From contig JALHQT010000005.1 in the NCBI GenBank assembly GCA_022841825.1, positions 248,001 through 312,000 on the forward strand: a DNA stretch of 64,000 nucleotides. The letters run 5' to 3'. This document shows, in pieces, positions 16,929 to 25,509 of this stretch (the first letter of the stretch is position 1; every line of letters begins with the position of its first letter). The notes below the pieces were generated by a model, which was not told where the DNA came from, made no database searches, and was given only the letters and a program-made list of their open reading frames with translations. The translations under genes and the position numbers were made by a program. Source of the DNA: Anaerolineae bacterium (GTDB lineage: Bacteria > Chloroflexota > Anaerolineae > Aggregatilineales > Phototrophicaceae).

Positions 16929-17477
16929 ATGATCGCGCCGGATAAACAGCGCCTCACACAAGCGGACTTCAATCGACTGTTGATGCTCCCGGAGTATGGG
17001 GATCAGCGCGTCGAATTGTGGGATGGGGAGATCGTTGAAAAGATGCCGAAGCCGCGCCACAGCCTGATTATCGGCGAACTTTTCTTCCTGATTCGCCTCT
17101 TTCTGCAAACGCATCCCCTCGGTACTGTAATGACCGAGACACAGATCGAGATCTCTGGCGAGGATTACGCGCCGATCCCTGATTTGTGCTTCGTCGCTGC
17201 CGACCAGGGCGAGTGGGATAAAGACACAGCGCTGCCCTGGATGCCCAGGCTGATTGTGGAAGTGCAATCGCCGGGGCAAACCGATCAGTTCATGCGCGAT
17301 AAAGCCGATTACTACCTCAAGCACGACTGTCAGAAGGTCATCACGATCTACCTGAAGCCAATAGTCGAAGCCAGAACGACGACGACGACGCTGCTCCTCG
17401 TGCCTGGCGATACGCTCGATCTCGGCGATGTGCTGCCAGGCTTCGCGATTCCCGTTGCGGATTTATTGGCGGCGTAA
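16929..17477 (+). CDS. Uma2-family PD-(D/E)XK-like nuclease
   Basis: 182 residues. Typical Uma2 layout: N-terminal FNRLLMLPEYGDQRVELWDGEIVEKMPKPRHSLIIGELF, then APIPDLCFV (Asp of the PD motif) and PRLIVEVQSPGQ (the ExQ-like catalytic strand), and the common LDLGDVLPGFAIPVADLL tail. Members of this family are abundant in Chloroflexota and Cyanobacteria; nuclease activity is predicted from the fold and the cellular role is not established. It stands alone between the GyrB-like gene and an intergenic palindrome pair. Confidence 0.88.
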   Translation: MIAPDKQRLTQADFNRLLMLPEYGDQRVELWDGEIVEKMPKPRHSLIIGELFFLIRLFLQTHPLGTVMTETQIEISGEDYAPIPDLCFVAADQGEWDKDTALPWMPRLIVEVQSPGQTDQFMRDKADYYLKHDCQKVITIYLKPIVEARTTTTTLLLVPGDTLDLGDVLPGFAIPVADLLAA

Positions 17478-17493
17478 TGTGGTGCATTGCGCG

Positions 17494-17542
17494 GGACGAC
17501 ACATCTGTCGTCCCCTACAGCGGACGAGGCACGCCTCGTCCC
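17494..17542. repeat. Two CCTAC-flanked palindromes in tandem
   Basis: First: perfect arms GGGACGACA / TGTCGTCCC, loop CATC, followed by CCTACA (17494-17515). Second: arms GGACGAGGC / GCCTCGTCC, followed by CCTACA (17523-17542). Same orientation, CCTACA on the right of each. Confidence 0.85.
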
Positions 17543-17551
17543 CTACACCCA

Positions 17552-17608
17552 CATCATCTCATCACCTTTTCCCTCATCACCTACTCTCGTCACTCGTTAC
17601 TCGTCACA
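17552..17608. repeat. GTGATGAGG-type repeat (reverse sense)
   Basis: CATCTCATCACCTTTTCCCTCATCACC followed by CTCGTCACTCGTTACTCGTCAC. The same vocabulary as at 14816 and 48240. It runs into the end of the ThuA gene, whose last residues (HVTSNE) come from it. Confidence 0.5.
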
Positions 17609-18330
17609 TGCTCCAGCGGCACCGGGACATGCCCGTACACGGGCGCGGGCGCATCCGGCGCAGGCGCTGCCCAGCGCACCGCGTTGGCGATGACGTGCAG
17701 CACTTCCTTCTGATAGTAGATCGGGTAGGTTTCGTGACCGGGGCTGAAGTAGAAGATCTTGCCGCGCCCGCGCTCGTAGGCGCAGCCGCTGCGGAAGACT
17801 TCGCCGCCCTGGAACCAGCTCACGAACACCAGCGAGGTCGGCTGCGGGATGTCGAAGCGCTCGCCGTACATCTCCGAGCGCGGGATCTCGAACGTCTCTG
17901 GCACGCCTGCGGCGACCGGATGGCTGGGGTCGATCACCCACACGCGCTCGCGCTCGCCGATCTCGCGCCACTTCAGGTTGCAGGTCGTCCCCATCAGGGT
18001 CTTGAAGATCTTCGAGAAGTGTCCGCTGTGCAGGACGACGAGACCGAGCGCACCGAGGACGACGCGCTCCTGAATTTTGGCGACGAGCGCATCGCTCACG
18101 TCGTCGTGCGCCAGATGTCCCCACCACGTCAGCACGTCGGTGTCGTCCAGCACACTGTCCGGCAAGCCGTGATCCGGCTGGTCGAGCGTGGCGGTGCGGA
18201 CGTTCATGCCCTGCGCGCGCAGGTGCTCGGCGATGGGCGCGTGCATTCCCTGCGGGTAGATATCGGCGGGGATGCCGGGGTGGGTTTCGTGGCGATATTC
18301 ATTCCAGACGGTGACACGAAGTTGTGACAT
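17590..18330 (-). CDS. ThuA domain protein (trehalose utilisation family)
   Basis: 246 residues. The ThuA fold, a class I glutamine amidotransferase-like fold, is seen as [11 protein letters not shown] at the start, [33 protein letters not shown] and the C-terminal [27 protein letters not shown]. ThuA proteins are linked to disaccharide or trehalose catabolism and can participate in 3-keto-sugar pathways. It starts nine bases after the stop of the Gfo/Idh/MocA gene, a common partner, so the two very likely act together in sugar oxidation. Confidence 0.88.
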   Translation of the reverse strand: MSQLRVTVWNEYRHETHPGIPADIYPQGMHAPIAEHLRAQGMNVRTATLDQPDHGLPDSVLDDTDVLTWWGHLAHDDVSDALVAKIQERVVLGALGLVVLHSGHFSKIFKTLMGTTCNLKWREIGERERVWVIDPSHPVAAGVPETFEIPRSEMYGERFDIPQPTSLVFVSWFQGGEVFRSGCAYERGRGKIFYFSPGHETYPIYYQKEVLHVIANAVRWAAPAPDAPAPVYGHVPVPLEHVTSNE

Positions 18331-18339
18331 GATCTTCCT

Positions 18340-19350
18340 CTAGTTCTTCACTTTGACGACTGCGCCGTTCATCCCTGCCGACTCGCGGATGGCATCCCAC
18401 AGCTTCGCCATGCGCAGCCCGATCTCTGGCGGCGATGGGTTCTTGATCTCGCCCGCGCGCACCTTGAGGAACTGCTCCCAGACGCCCATCGATTCGGCGA
18501 CCTTGACCGGGCGCAGCATCCGCCGCCCATCCTTTTGCAGCTCCAGCCGTTCGCCCCACTGCCCCGTGCGAATAATGCCCTTGGTGCCGAAGACGCGAAT
18601 ATCCGAATGGCACGACTGGATGGCATCGCCGCAGCCGTTGAGCGTGACCAGGATGCCGGACTTGGTGCGGGCGATGACGACGCCCAGGATTTCGACCTTA
18701 CGCCCGCGATTATCCAGCCACGCGGCCACTTCGTCGAAATCCTCGCCGACCAGGTCGGAGACCGTGTTGAGCATGTGCGCGCCCGTGTCGAACATGAAGC
18801 CGCCGCCGCTGATCGCCGGGTCGGTGCGCCAGGTATCGCCGTTGAGTGCGTTCCAGTTCTGCCAGACGGTCGCGTTGATGTTGAGCACCTGCCCAAGGTC
18901 GCCCGCCTGAATCATGCGGACGGCTTCGCGGATTTGCGGCGACAGGCTGCCCTGGAAAGCGATGACGAGCAGCCGCCCCGTGCGGTCGCGCGTCTCGATC
19001 AGGCTGTTCGCCTCCTGCGCGTTGAGCACCATCGGCTTTTCCAGCAGCACATCCAACCCGCGCTCCATGCAGGCTTTCGTCTGGTCGTGGTGGTAGGCGT
19101 GCGGCGTGATAATGAAGGCTGCATCGAGGTGATCACCGAATTCGTCGAGCAGTTCGTTGAGGTTGGGACGGTTGGGTGGGGTTTCTACGTCCATCGCCTC
19201 GAAGGTCTGGCGCGTCAGGTCATACGATTTTGGGGATGGCTCGCAGATGGCGACGATCTGCGTGGTGTCCTTCTGCTGCAAGGCGCGGATGATGTGACCT
19301 TGCGCCATGCCACCCGTACCGATAAAGGCGAGGCGTACACGATCAGTCAT
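18340..19350 (-). CDS. Gfo/Idh/MocA-family NAD(P)-dependent oxidoreductase
   Basis: 336 residues. The Rossmann start [22 protein letters not shown] (GxGxxA-type dinucleotide-binding loop), [33 protein letters not shown] (EKP motif with the catalytic lysine) and [16 protein letters not shown] fit the family closely. These enzymes oxidise or reduce sugars, inositols and related polyols with NAD(P). The start at 19350 (MTDRVRL) is preferred because the nucleotide-binding strand begins there and GGAG lies upstream. It forms an operon with the downstream ThuA gene. Confidence 0.9.
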   Translation of the reverse strand: MTDRVRLAFIGTGGMAQGHIIRALQQKDTTQIVAICEPSPKSYDLTRQTFEAMDVETPPNRPNLNELLDEFGDHLDAAFIITPHAYHHDQTKACMERGLDVLLEKPMVLNAQEANSLIETRDRTGRLLVIAFQGSLSPQIREAVRMIQAGDLGQVLNINATVWQNWNALNGDTWRTDPAISGGGFMFDTGAHMLNTVSDLVGEDFDEVAAWLDNRGRKVEILGVVIARTKSGILVTLNGCGDAIQSCHSDIRVFGTKGIIRTGQWGERLELQKDGRRMLRPVKVAESMGVWEQFLKVRAGEIKNPSPPEIGLRMAKLWDAIRESAGMNGAVVKVKN

Positions 19351-19581
19351 GAGGGGAGACTCCAGGATGATGATACGATTCAAGACGAGGAGGTTCGATT
19401 GTACAGCACGGGAGATGAACCGCAAAGACGCGAAGGACGCGACGCAGGAGAAGCGCGGGAAAGGTTAGCGAAAGGGGAGTAAATCGGATTTTGGGGTAGT
19501 TCTGGGGTAAAAAGGACAGTAATCTCGTTACCTAGCGCGCCAGGCGTGACTCACCCCTACAGAGGCACCGTGTATGTCTAG

Positions 19582-19601
19582 GGACGAGGTATGCCTCGTC
19601 C
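19582..19601. repeat. GTAGG-type palindrome in the divergent gap before lycopene cyclase
   Basis: CTAG then arms GGACGAGG / CCTCGTCC around TATG. A truncated relative (GTGACTCACCCCTACAG) lies at 19545-19562. The gap also carries a short GAACCGCAAAGACGCGAAGG element at 19412-19431. Confidence 0.7.
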
Positions 19602-19640
19602 GCTCTTGAATTCATTTGCTTGCTTCAGGACTCCTCCCCC

Positions 19641-20447
19641 ATGAAATACTTCGGCTTTCTCGCGCGTTACGTCGTCCCGCCCCTGCTGTTCTTCATGACG
19701 CTCAACTGGTTCGACCACAAGCGCGGCAAGAAGATGCCGCCGGAATTCCGCAACCTCAAGCCGGAAGCGGCGCTCTCCGGGCATGTGGCGGTGGCGGTGG
19801 CGTACACCACACCCTGGGATAATTATCTCGTGGCGACCAAAGTCTGGTGGTATGACCCCAAGCTGGTGACCGGGCTGGTGCTGGGCTGGGTGCCGATAGA
19901 GGAGTACACCTTCTTCGTGCTGCAAACGATGCTGACCGGCTCATGGATGATCTGGCTGGCGAAGCATCTTCCGCCGGAGACCAAGAAGCCCGCCAACCCG
20001 CTGCTGATTCGCGCGGGGATGACGGCGGCGCTGGGCTTGATCTGGTCGGCGTCGGTCTGGAACCTGCTGTGGGGTCCGCAGTCGCGCCGTTATCTGAGCC
20101 TGACGCTCTCCTGGGCGCTGCTGCCGCTTATCGTGCAGGCGGCGTTCGGCGGCGACATCCTCTGGCAGCACCGCCGGTTGGTGGCGCTCGGCATCATCCC
20201 GACCACGCTCTACCTCGGCATCTCGGACTCGCTGGCGATCTCGTCGGGGACATGGAAGATCAACCCAGAGAAGACGGTCAAGGTCGATCTGATCAAGGAC
20301 AAGCTGCCGCTCGAAGAAGGTTTATTCTTCCTGGTGACGAATGTGCTGGTGTCGATGGGGATGACGCTGGTGATGGCGACCGACAGCATGGAGCGCGTGC
20401 CGAAAGTCGTGCAGGATTGGCTGCGGCGCTTCACGCAGGAGAAGTAG
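19641..20447 (+). CDS. Lycopene cyclase, two-domain CrtYcd/CarRA type
   Basis: 268 residues, strongly hydrophobic with six to seven predicted membrane helices. The family signature occurs twice: PIEEYTFF (85-92) and PLEEGLFF (223-230), together with TTPWDNYLV in the first half and SSGTWKIN in the second. This is the fusion of the two heterodimeric lycopene cyclase subunits of Gram-positive bacteria, as in archaeal and fungal enzymes. It forms the beta rings of cyclic carotenoids from lycopene. The phytoene desaturase-like gene at 48350 would supply the substrate; a phytoene synthase gene is not in the window. The start at 19641 gives the natural N-terminus; 19620 is an alternative. Confidence 0.85.
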   Translation: MKYFGFLARYVVPPLLFFMTLNWFDHKRGKKMPPEFRNLKPEAALSGHVAVAVAYTTPWDNYLVATKVWWYDPKLVTGLVLGWVPIEEYTFFVLQTMLTGSWMIWLAKHLPPETKKPANPLLIRAGMTAALGLIWSASVWNLLWGPQSRRYLSLTLSWALLPLIVQAAFGGDILWQHRRLVALGIIPTTLYLGISDSLAISSGTWKINPEKTVKVDLIKDKLPLEEGLFFLVTNVLVSMGMTLVMATDSMERVPKVVQDWLRRFTQEK

Positions 20448-20456
20448 ACGTTTTCG

Positions 20457-20826
20457 ATGAGTCTAAAGTTCTACGCTGACACGCATGTAGATAAGCAAAT
20501 AACACTGCAACTCCGCGCGCTCGGCATCGATATCGAACGCTGCCAAGAGATGGGGCTTGCCGACGCGGATGACGAAACACATCTCTCCCACGCAGCAAAG
20601 GAAAGTCGTATACTGATCACATTCGACATAAGGATTTCGCGCGCGCGCCTTCGGGTGGATAGCACAAGGCAAGATGCACTCTGGCGTAATGCTGTGCAAG
20701 TCGCACCTGCAAGGTGAAGCAGGCATCGGGGAAATTGTGACGCTCTGCAAATTTTTCGCAGATGCATTTGAAGCTGGCGCTGCAACGGCAGATGACTTCC
20801 GTAACCAGGTCATAGATGTTGAGTAA
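20457..20826 (+). pseudogene. DUF5615 (PIN-like toxin) gene broken by frameshift
   Basis: The first frame starts at 20457 and gives a DUF5615 N-terminus: MSLKFYADTHVDKQITLQLR, with ADADDETHLSHAAKESRILITFD. After about 20633 (around GACATAAGGATTTCGCGCGCGCGCC) the family's pattern continues in another frame as HSGVMLCKSHLQGEAGIGEIVTLCKFF through DDFRNQVIDVE, ending at TAA 20824-20826. At least one indel, probably in the GCGCGCGCGC run, separates the halves. The intact form would be a small PIN-like nuclease. It ends six bases before the DUF433 antitoxin-like gene. A sequencing error in the GC run is an alternative. Confidence 0.75.
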
Positions 20827-20832
20827 CGTGTG

Positions 20833-21138
20833 ATGGATGCGAAAATTGTAATTCCCGACTTCATCGTCTTTATCGACGGCGAAGCGCGTATTGCCGGCAA
20901 AACGCACCTCAAGGCGGAACTCGTCGCCCGTATGCAAGCTGATGGTGGGCGTGATGTCGAATACGTCGCCGAGCATTACGGGCTTTCGCGGGCGCAGGTT
21001 CACGCGGCACTGGCATACTACTTCGAGAATCAGGCAGCGCTCGATGCGGATTATCATGAGAGTTGGGATACGAGTACAAGCGTAAAGGCAGAAGAGCTGA
21101 GGCGAAGCATCGAGAAGCGTCGCGAACAATTAGACTGA
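20833..21138 (+). CDS. DUF433-type antitoxin
   Basis: 101 residues. GRDVEYVAEHYGLSRAQVHAALAYYFENQAALDADY is the winged-helix signature of DUF433 proteins, which pair with DUF5615 PIN-like toxins and repress the pair. A GTG at 20830 is an alternative start. Here it follows the toxin gene, whereas the usual order is antitoxin first, and the toxin gene is frameshifted. The last nine bases overlap the convergent gene at 21130. Confidence 0.8.
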   Translation: MDAKIVIPDFIVFIDGEARIAGKTHLKAELVARMQADGGRDVEYVAEHYGLSRAQVHAALAYYFENQAALDADYHESWDTSTSVKAEELRRSIEKRREQLD

Positions 21139-21777
21139 GCGCGAACAGATCCCCTCACATACCTCCCTCAAAAGCCCCGCCATGAAACCGTCGGCGGGGC
21201 AAGCGAGCACGCCATCCGCCAGGTAATCAACCTGACCACCCCGCTCCACCGCCAACCCGGCACGCCCATAAGCATGGCTGACGACCTGCACTCCCCACAC
21301 TGCACCCCGGTGCGCATACGCATGGGCGGTCGTGGCGAGGCGCGCGCTGCTCTCCAGCCACGCGCCATAAATCGCCATGAACGGCGGCGGTTCTGCCCGC
21401 GACAAACGCGCGCGCAGCAGCGCATAGGCGTAGTTCTGCGTCACATCCGCGAAGCCCGCCGCCGCGAACTCGATCTCGACGGGATTCAGATTGACCACAT
21501 CATTGATGGCGTACATCTGCGCGCGGAAGACGCTCGCCAGCATTTCTGCTGTGGCGACGAGATCGGGCAGCACGATCTTCGGCGGGATGGCTGCGAGCAC
21601 CGCCGCGCGGAGTTTGTTGAGCGCGGCACCCGCCCCGGCGCCGTCGATGCTGCCCAGGTCCGCGTAATCCTTCGGTTCGAACAAGGCGACGCCAAACTCG
21701 GTCGGCAGCTCATGCTGCGCACGATACTGGCGAATGGGGACGAAGCTGCGGCGCGTGCCGCTGATTAGAAGTTCCAT
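21130..21777 (-). CDS. Protein of unknown function
   Basis: 215 residues, not recognised. It has no signal peptide. Features that can be seen are an N-terminal strand MELLISGTRRSFVPIRQYRAQ, an alanine-rich helical middle (LNKLRAAVLAAIPPKIVLPDLVATAEMLASVF), and a C-terminal stretch with AIYGAWLESSARLATTAHAYAHRGAVWGVQVVSHAYGRAGL and VLACPADGFMAGLLREVCEGIC. The GC-rich composition and codon use fit the surrounding chromosome, supporting a real gene. It stands alone between convergent and divergent neighbours. Confidence 0.6.
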   Translation of the reverse strand: MELLISGTRRSFVPIRQYRAQHELPTEFGVALFEPKDYADLGSIDGAGAGAALNKLRAAVLAAIPPKIVLPDLVATAEMLASVFRAQMYAINDVVNLNPVEIEFAAAGFADVTQNYAYALLRARLSRAEPPPFMAIYGAWLESSARLATTAHAYAHRGAVWGVQVVSHAYGRAGLAVERGGQVDYLADGVLACPADGFMAGLLREVCEGICSRSV

Positions 21778-21798
21778 GCTCCTCCGTTCAGCTTTTCA

Positions 21799-21889
21799 TC
21801 ACGAAGGCACGGAGAGGACAAAGGCACACGGAAAATCAGGAACTCTTGACTATTTCCGCCGTGAACCTTCGTCCCCTCCGTTCCTTCGT
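21799..21889. repeat. Inverted repeat of the CACGAAGG type
   Basis: A 25-base left arm (21799-21823) starting CACGAAGGCACGGAGAGG faces a right arm (21865-21889) ending CTCCGTTCCTTCGTG. They match at 22 of 25 positions, with a 41-base AT-richer loop. It lies between divergent genes and could also serve as a long hairpin in the leader of the BON gene. Confidence 0.75.
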
Positions 21890-21989
21890 GTTTTAATTCT
21901 TGAAGGCACCAACACGATTTTGCGATGGAGGCGCGCATGGGGCAAAATCAACCGCATCCTCGAACGCAAATAGACCGGAGTTATTCTTC

Positions 21990-22406
21990 ATGGCAGACGC
22001 ACAAACCTCCACCACCCGCCTCGACATCGATATCCTCGCCGACATCCAGCGCTGGATCTACACCTACCCGCCGCTTTCGCATGACCGCCGTCACATTCAC
22101 GTCAGCGTCGAAGGCGGCGTCGCACAGATTAGCGGCAATATCAAGACGCCGATCACCCGCGATTACCTGCGTAAGCACATCCGCGAAGTGTCCGGCGTCC
22201 TCCAGATCGAAGATGCCAACCTGTACGACGACGATACGATTCGTCTGGGACTGGGCAACATTCTCCCGCCCGGCGCGCTCGCAAATCCCGAGTGGGGGAT
22301 GGTCGTGCTATCCGGTCAACTGCCCTCTGGCGAAGCGCTCGACAAGCTCTTCGGAGAAATCGGTCAGATCGCTGGCGTGCACAAGGTGGTCGCGGTCGGG
22401 AGCTAA
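21990..22406 (+). CDS. BON domain protein
   Basis: 138 residues. HIHVSVEGGVAQISGNIKTPITRDYLRKHIREVSGVLQIEDANLYDDD is a BON-type fold, a small domain associated with phospholipid or envelope binding. A second, more diverged copy may follow (WGMVVLSGQLPSGEALDKLFGEIGQIAGVHKVVAVG). No signal peptide is seen, so it is likely cytoplasmic or membrane-peripheral. The start at 21990 follows a GGAG. It overlaps the convergent glycosyltransferase gene by four bases. Confidence 0.8.
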   Translation: MADAQTSTTRLDIDILADIQRWIYTYPPLSHDRRHIHVSVEGGVAQISGNIKTPITRDYLRKHIREVSGVLQIEDANLYDDDTIRLGLGNILPPGALANPEWGMVVLSGQLPSGEALDKLFGEIGQIAGVHKVVAVGS

Positions 22407-23212
22407 CCCTCGACTCGCACTTTTTCGTTTTCCCGCGCTGGGACAGGGTCGGGCGGCGCGTACTGCGCCGTCCTGCGCTGCTGCGGCGTCAGCCCCCGAT
22501 GCTGGAACATCATCTGCCAGACGCGCGCCGCCGCCTCCAGTGGAATCTTCATGTCCATCTTCGAGGTGCCGTCTCTGCGATCCGGGAAGTAGATCGGGAT
22601 CTCTGCCAGTTTGAACCCCAGGCGGTGGGCAACATATGCCATCTCGACCTGGAAGGCGTAACCGTTGGAGCGGATTTGGTCGAGGTTGAGTCCGATCAGC
22701 GTGGCGCGCCGCCAGATACGGTAGCCACCCGTCGCGTCCGAGACCGGGATGCCGAGGATCAGACGCACGTAGATGCTGTTCGCCCACCAACTGAGCAGCT
22801 TGCGGCGCAGGCTCCACTCCTTATCGACGCCGCCGCCGCGCATGAAGCGCGACGCGATGACCAGATCGGCACCACTTTCCAGCGTGCGAATCAGATGGGG
22901 GATATACGACGGCTGATGTGAAAAATCAGCGTCCATCTGGATGACATAATCCGCGCCCGATGCCAGTGCCTGCTTAAACCCGGCGACATACGCCGGACCT
23001 AAGCCCTCTTTGCCCTTGCGATGCAGCACCGCGACCCGTCCGGGATGCTGGGCTGCCAGTTCGTCGGCGATTCTACCCGTGCCATCAGGCGAATGATCAT
23101 CGACGACCAGGATGTTCAGGCGCTGCTCCTCCATGCTCAACAAAGTGTCGATCAAGCGCGGGAGGTTTTCCGCTTCGTTGTAGGTCGGGATGACGACCGT
23201 GATGTTGAGCAT
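22403..23212 (-). CDS. GT2 glycosyltransferase, polyprenol-phosphate mannosyltransferase-like
   Basis: 269 residues. TVVIPTYNEAENLPRLIDTLL, LVVDDHSPDGTGRIADELAAQ, VIQMDADFSHQPSYI (the DxD metal-binding motif) and ASRFMRGGGVDKEWSLRRKLLSWWAN define the dolichol-phosphate mannose synthase subgroup. SDATGGYRIWRR and EIPIYFPDRRDGTSKMD are further hallmarks. These enzymes transfer a sugar from NDP-sugar to a polyprenol phosphate carrier at the membrane. The C-terminal 45 residues are a basic, Pro/Gln-rich tail. The start at 23212 (MLNIT) matches family N-termini. Confidence 0.9.
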   Translation of the reverse strand: MLNITVVIPTYNEAENLPRLIDTLLSMEEQRLNILVVDDHSPDGTGRIADELAAQHPGRVAVLHRKGKEGLGPAYVAGFKQALASGADYVIQMDADFSHQPSYIPHLIRTLESGADLVIASRFMRGGGVDKEWSLRRKLLSWWANSIYVRLILGIPVSDATGGYRIWRRATLIGLNLDQIRSNGYAFQVEMAYVAHRLGFKLAEIPIYFPDRRDGTSKMDMKIPLEAAARVWQMMFQHRGLTPQQRRTAQYAPPDPVPARENEKVRVEG

Positions 23213-23418
23213 AGATCCGAAACTCTCTTCCTGCCGGAGCCACGCATTGCGCAGCCCGGTCAAATGTGCTTTATGATCTTAGGATACGCCCTTACACGAG
23301 ACAAGACCAAAAAGATTAACCTGTCTTCGCATAGAACCCTCGACTATAATCGCCGGATTACTTCGTAAGGCACCCTGGCAGGTGCAACGAGCGAGCACAG
23401 AGGATTTGCGTCGAGGAT

Positions 23419-24153
23419 ATGACCCAGACTTACCATGCCACCGAAACGATAGACAAAAACGGCACGACGATCACCGTCGTCATCCCCTGCTATAACGAAG
23501 TGCACACGCTCGAAAAAGTCCTGGCGCGCGTTCAGGCGGTTCAAATTGCGGATGAGATCGTGATCGTTGATGATGGTTCGCAGGATGGCACGCGCGATTT
23601 GCTGCACCGGTTAGAAGCAGAACAACGTGCGGGAGTTCGTATTCTCTTCCACGAACATAACCAGGGCAAGGGAGCAGCGCTGGTGACAGGATTCGCGGCG
23701 GCGCAGGGTGACATCGTGCTCATCCAGGATGCCGATATGGAATATGACCCACGCGATTATCCGAGGCTGATCCAGCCCATCCTGGAAGGCATCTCGCCTG
23801 TCGTCTATGGCTCACGCTTCCTCGGCGGTCCGCGCAAAGCGATGAACTTCTGGAACATGGTCGCCAACAAGGGGCTGACGCTGGCGACCAACGTCCTCTA
23901 CAACGCCATCCTCAGCGATATGGAGACCTGCTACAAGGTCTTTCGGCGTGAGGTTGTGCAGGGCATGAAAATTCACGCGCGCGGCTTTGAGTTCGAGCCG
24001 GAGTTCACCGCGAAGGTGCTCAAACAGGGCATCCGTATCTATGAGGTGCCGATCTCGTACAACGGGCGCGAGTGGACGGAAGGCAAGAAGATCAAGTGGA
24101 CGGATGCGCCAATTGCGCTGTGGACGCTGTTTAAGTATCGCTTTGTGGACTAA
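23419..24153 (+). CDS. GT2 glycosyltransferase, polyprenol-phosphate sugar synthase type
   Basis: 244 residues. TTITVVIPCYNEVHTLEKVLARV, EIVIVDDGSQDGTRDLL, HNQGKGAALVTGFAAAQGDIVLIQDADMEYDPRDYP (DxD) and DMETCYKVFRREV are typical of the GT2 family acting on undecaprenyl phosphate. It is divergent from the preceding related glycosyltransferase, with about 200 bases between the starts, suggesting a shared promoter region. There are no C-terminal membrane helices, so it likely acts at the cytoplasmic face of the membrane with a separate flippase. Confidence 0.9.
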   Translation: MTQTYHATETIDKNGTTITVVIPCYNEVHTLEKVLARVQAVQIADEIVIVDDGSQDGTRDLLHRLEAEQRAGVRILFHEHNQGKGAALVTGFAAAQGDIVLIQDADMEYDPRDYPRLIQPILEGISPVVYGSRFLGGPRKAMNFWNMVANKGLTLATNVLYNAILSDMETCYKVFRREVVQGMKIHARGFEFEPEFTAKVLKQGIRIYEVPISYNGREWTEGKKIKWTDAPIALWTLFKYRFVD

Positions 24154-24158
24154 GCAAA

Positions 24159-24232
24159 GTAATGAGTGATGAGTGCGAGCGTCGTGCGTAGACTTATCAC
24201 TCATGCCTCATCACTCATTCCTCATTACTGAG
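24159..24232. repeat. GTGATGAGG-type inverted repeat
   Basis: AGTAATGAGTGATGAGTG on the left and CATCACTCATTCCTCATTACT on the right, facing each other across about 30 bases, in the gap between the glycosyltransferase and prfA. Confidence 0.65.
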
Positions 24233-24240
24233 AAAGTACT

Positions 24241-25341
24241 ATGCTCGATAAACTCGCCGCGATAGAAGCGCGCTATGACGAACTCGAACGCCTGATGAGC
24301 GACCCGGCACTCCTCAGCGATTACAGCAGGATTGCCGACTACGGCAAGGAACGCACCAGCCTGGCTGAAATTGTCGACGCATACCGCGACTACAAACGAC
24401 AGATGGGGCAGCTTGAAGACGCCCGCGCCATGCGCGAAGCGGAGAGCGATGCCGATATGCTCGCCTTGGCGCAGGATGAGATCGCCGAGCTAGAGACGAC
24501 CATCCCAGTGCTGGAGGAACGACTGCGCGTGCTGCTCATCCCGAAAGACCCACGCGATGACAAGAACGTCATCATGGAAATCCGCGCGGGCGCGGGCGGC
24601 GACGAGGCAGGCTTGTTCGCTGCCGACCTCTTCCGCATGTACAGCTATTACGCTATGCAGCACGGCTATAAGATCGACGTGATCGACCAGAGCGACACCG
24701 GTGTCGGTGGTTTCAAAGAAATCAAGTTCGAAGTGAAAGGCAAGGGTGCCTACAGCCGGCTCAAGTTCGAAGGCGGCGTGCATCGCGTGCAGCGCGTGCC
24801 GGCCACCGAGAGCCAGGGGCGCGTTCATACCAGCACCGTCACCATCGCCGTCCTCGCGGAGATGGAAGCGCTCGACGTGCAGCTCAATATGAATGACGTG
24901 CAGATGGACACCTTTCGCGCGGGCGGCGCGGGCGGGCAGAACGTGCAGAAGAACGAGACGGCGGTGCGCCTGACCCATATCCCGTCGGGCTTGGTCGTCG
25001 CCGTGCAGGACGAGCGCAGCCAGCTCCAGAACAAGGAACGCGCGATGTCCGTCCTGATCGCCCGTCTGTACGAGCTGGAGGTGGAAAAGCAGCGTTCGCT
25101 GCTGGAAGGCGAGCGGCGCGGGCAGGTCGGCACAGGCGAACGCTCGGAGAAGATCCGCACCTACAACTACCCACAGAACCGCGTCACCGATCACCGCGTC
25201 GGCGTGACCAGTTACAACCTGCCCGCCATCATGAACGGTGCGATTGACGAGTTTATCGATGCACTCAACACGCAGGATCAGGCAGAAAAGCTCGGCGGCG
25301 GCGCGCTGGGGCGGGCGGCGGTCGATGACGACGAGGAATAA
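24241..25341 (+). CDS. prfA: Peptide chain release factor 1
   Basis: 366 residues. The GGQ motif (GAGGQNVQK, 231-233 for GGQ) catalyses peptidyl-tRNA hydrolysis, and the tripeptide PAT (187-189, HRVQRVPATESQGR) identifies RF1, which reads UAA and UAG. The GAGGDEAGLFAADL and KFEGGVHRVQRVP blocks are family invariants. The next gene downstream is prmC, the methylase that modifies the GGQ glutamine, a conserved pair. The gap between them (168 bases) carries a pair of REP-like palindromes. Confidence 0.97.
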   Translation: MLDKLAAIEARYDELERLMSDPALLSDYSRIADYGKERTSLAEIVDAYRDYKRQMGQLEDARAMREAESDADMLALAQDEIAELETTIPVLEERLRVLLIPKDPRDDKNVIMEIRAGAGGDEAGLFAADLFRMYSYYAMQHGYKIDVIDQSDTGVGGFKEIKFEVKGKGAYSRLKFEGGVHRVQRVPATESQGRVHTSTVTIAVLAEMEALDVQLNMNDVQMDTFRAGGAGGQNVQKNETAVRLTHIPSGLVVAVQDERSQLQNKERAMSVLIARLYELEVEKQRSLLEGERRGQVGTGERSEKIRTYNYPQNRVTDHRVGVTSYNLPAIMNGAIDEFIDALNTQDQAEKLGGGALGRAAVDDDEE

Positions 25342-25372
25342 CGTGACGAACTGTCAGGACGATAAAGGCACT

Positions 25373-25437
25373 GACGAGGCATGCCTCGTCCCTACGGACA
25401 CCCCAACGCGCCTGTAGGGACGACGCATACGTCGTCC
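25373..25437. repeat. Converging pair of CCTAC/GTAGG palindromes between prfA and prmC
   Basis: Left: GACGAGGCATGCCTCGTC, a perfect 18-base palindrome, followed by CCTACG (25373-25390). Right: TGTAG then arms GGACGACG / CGTCGTCC around CATA (25418-25437). The flanks face inward, so the pair as a whole is an inverted repeat, like bacterial interspersed mosaic elements. Confidence 0.85.
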
Positions 25438-25509
25438 GAGGCTGCGCTTTCATACACTGGCGAGATCGCAGAATCTTCGTCACTTTGTGCTTGAGACACT
25501 TTTGCGACA

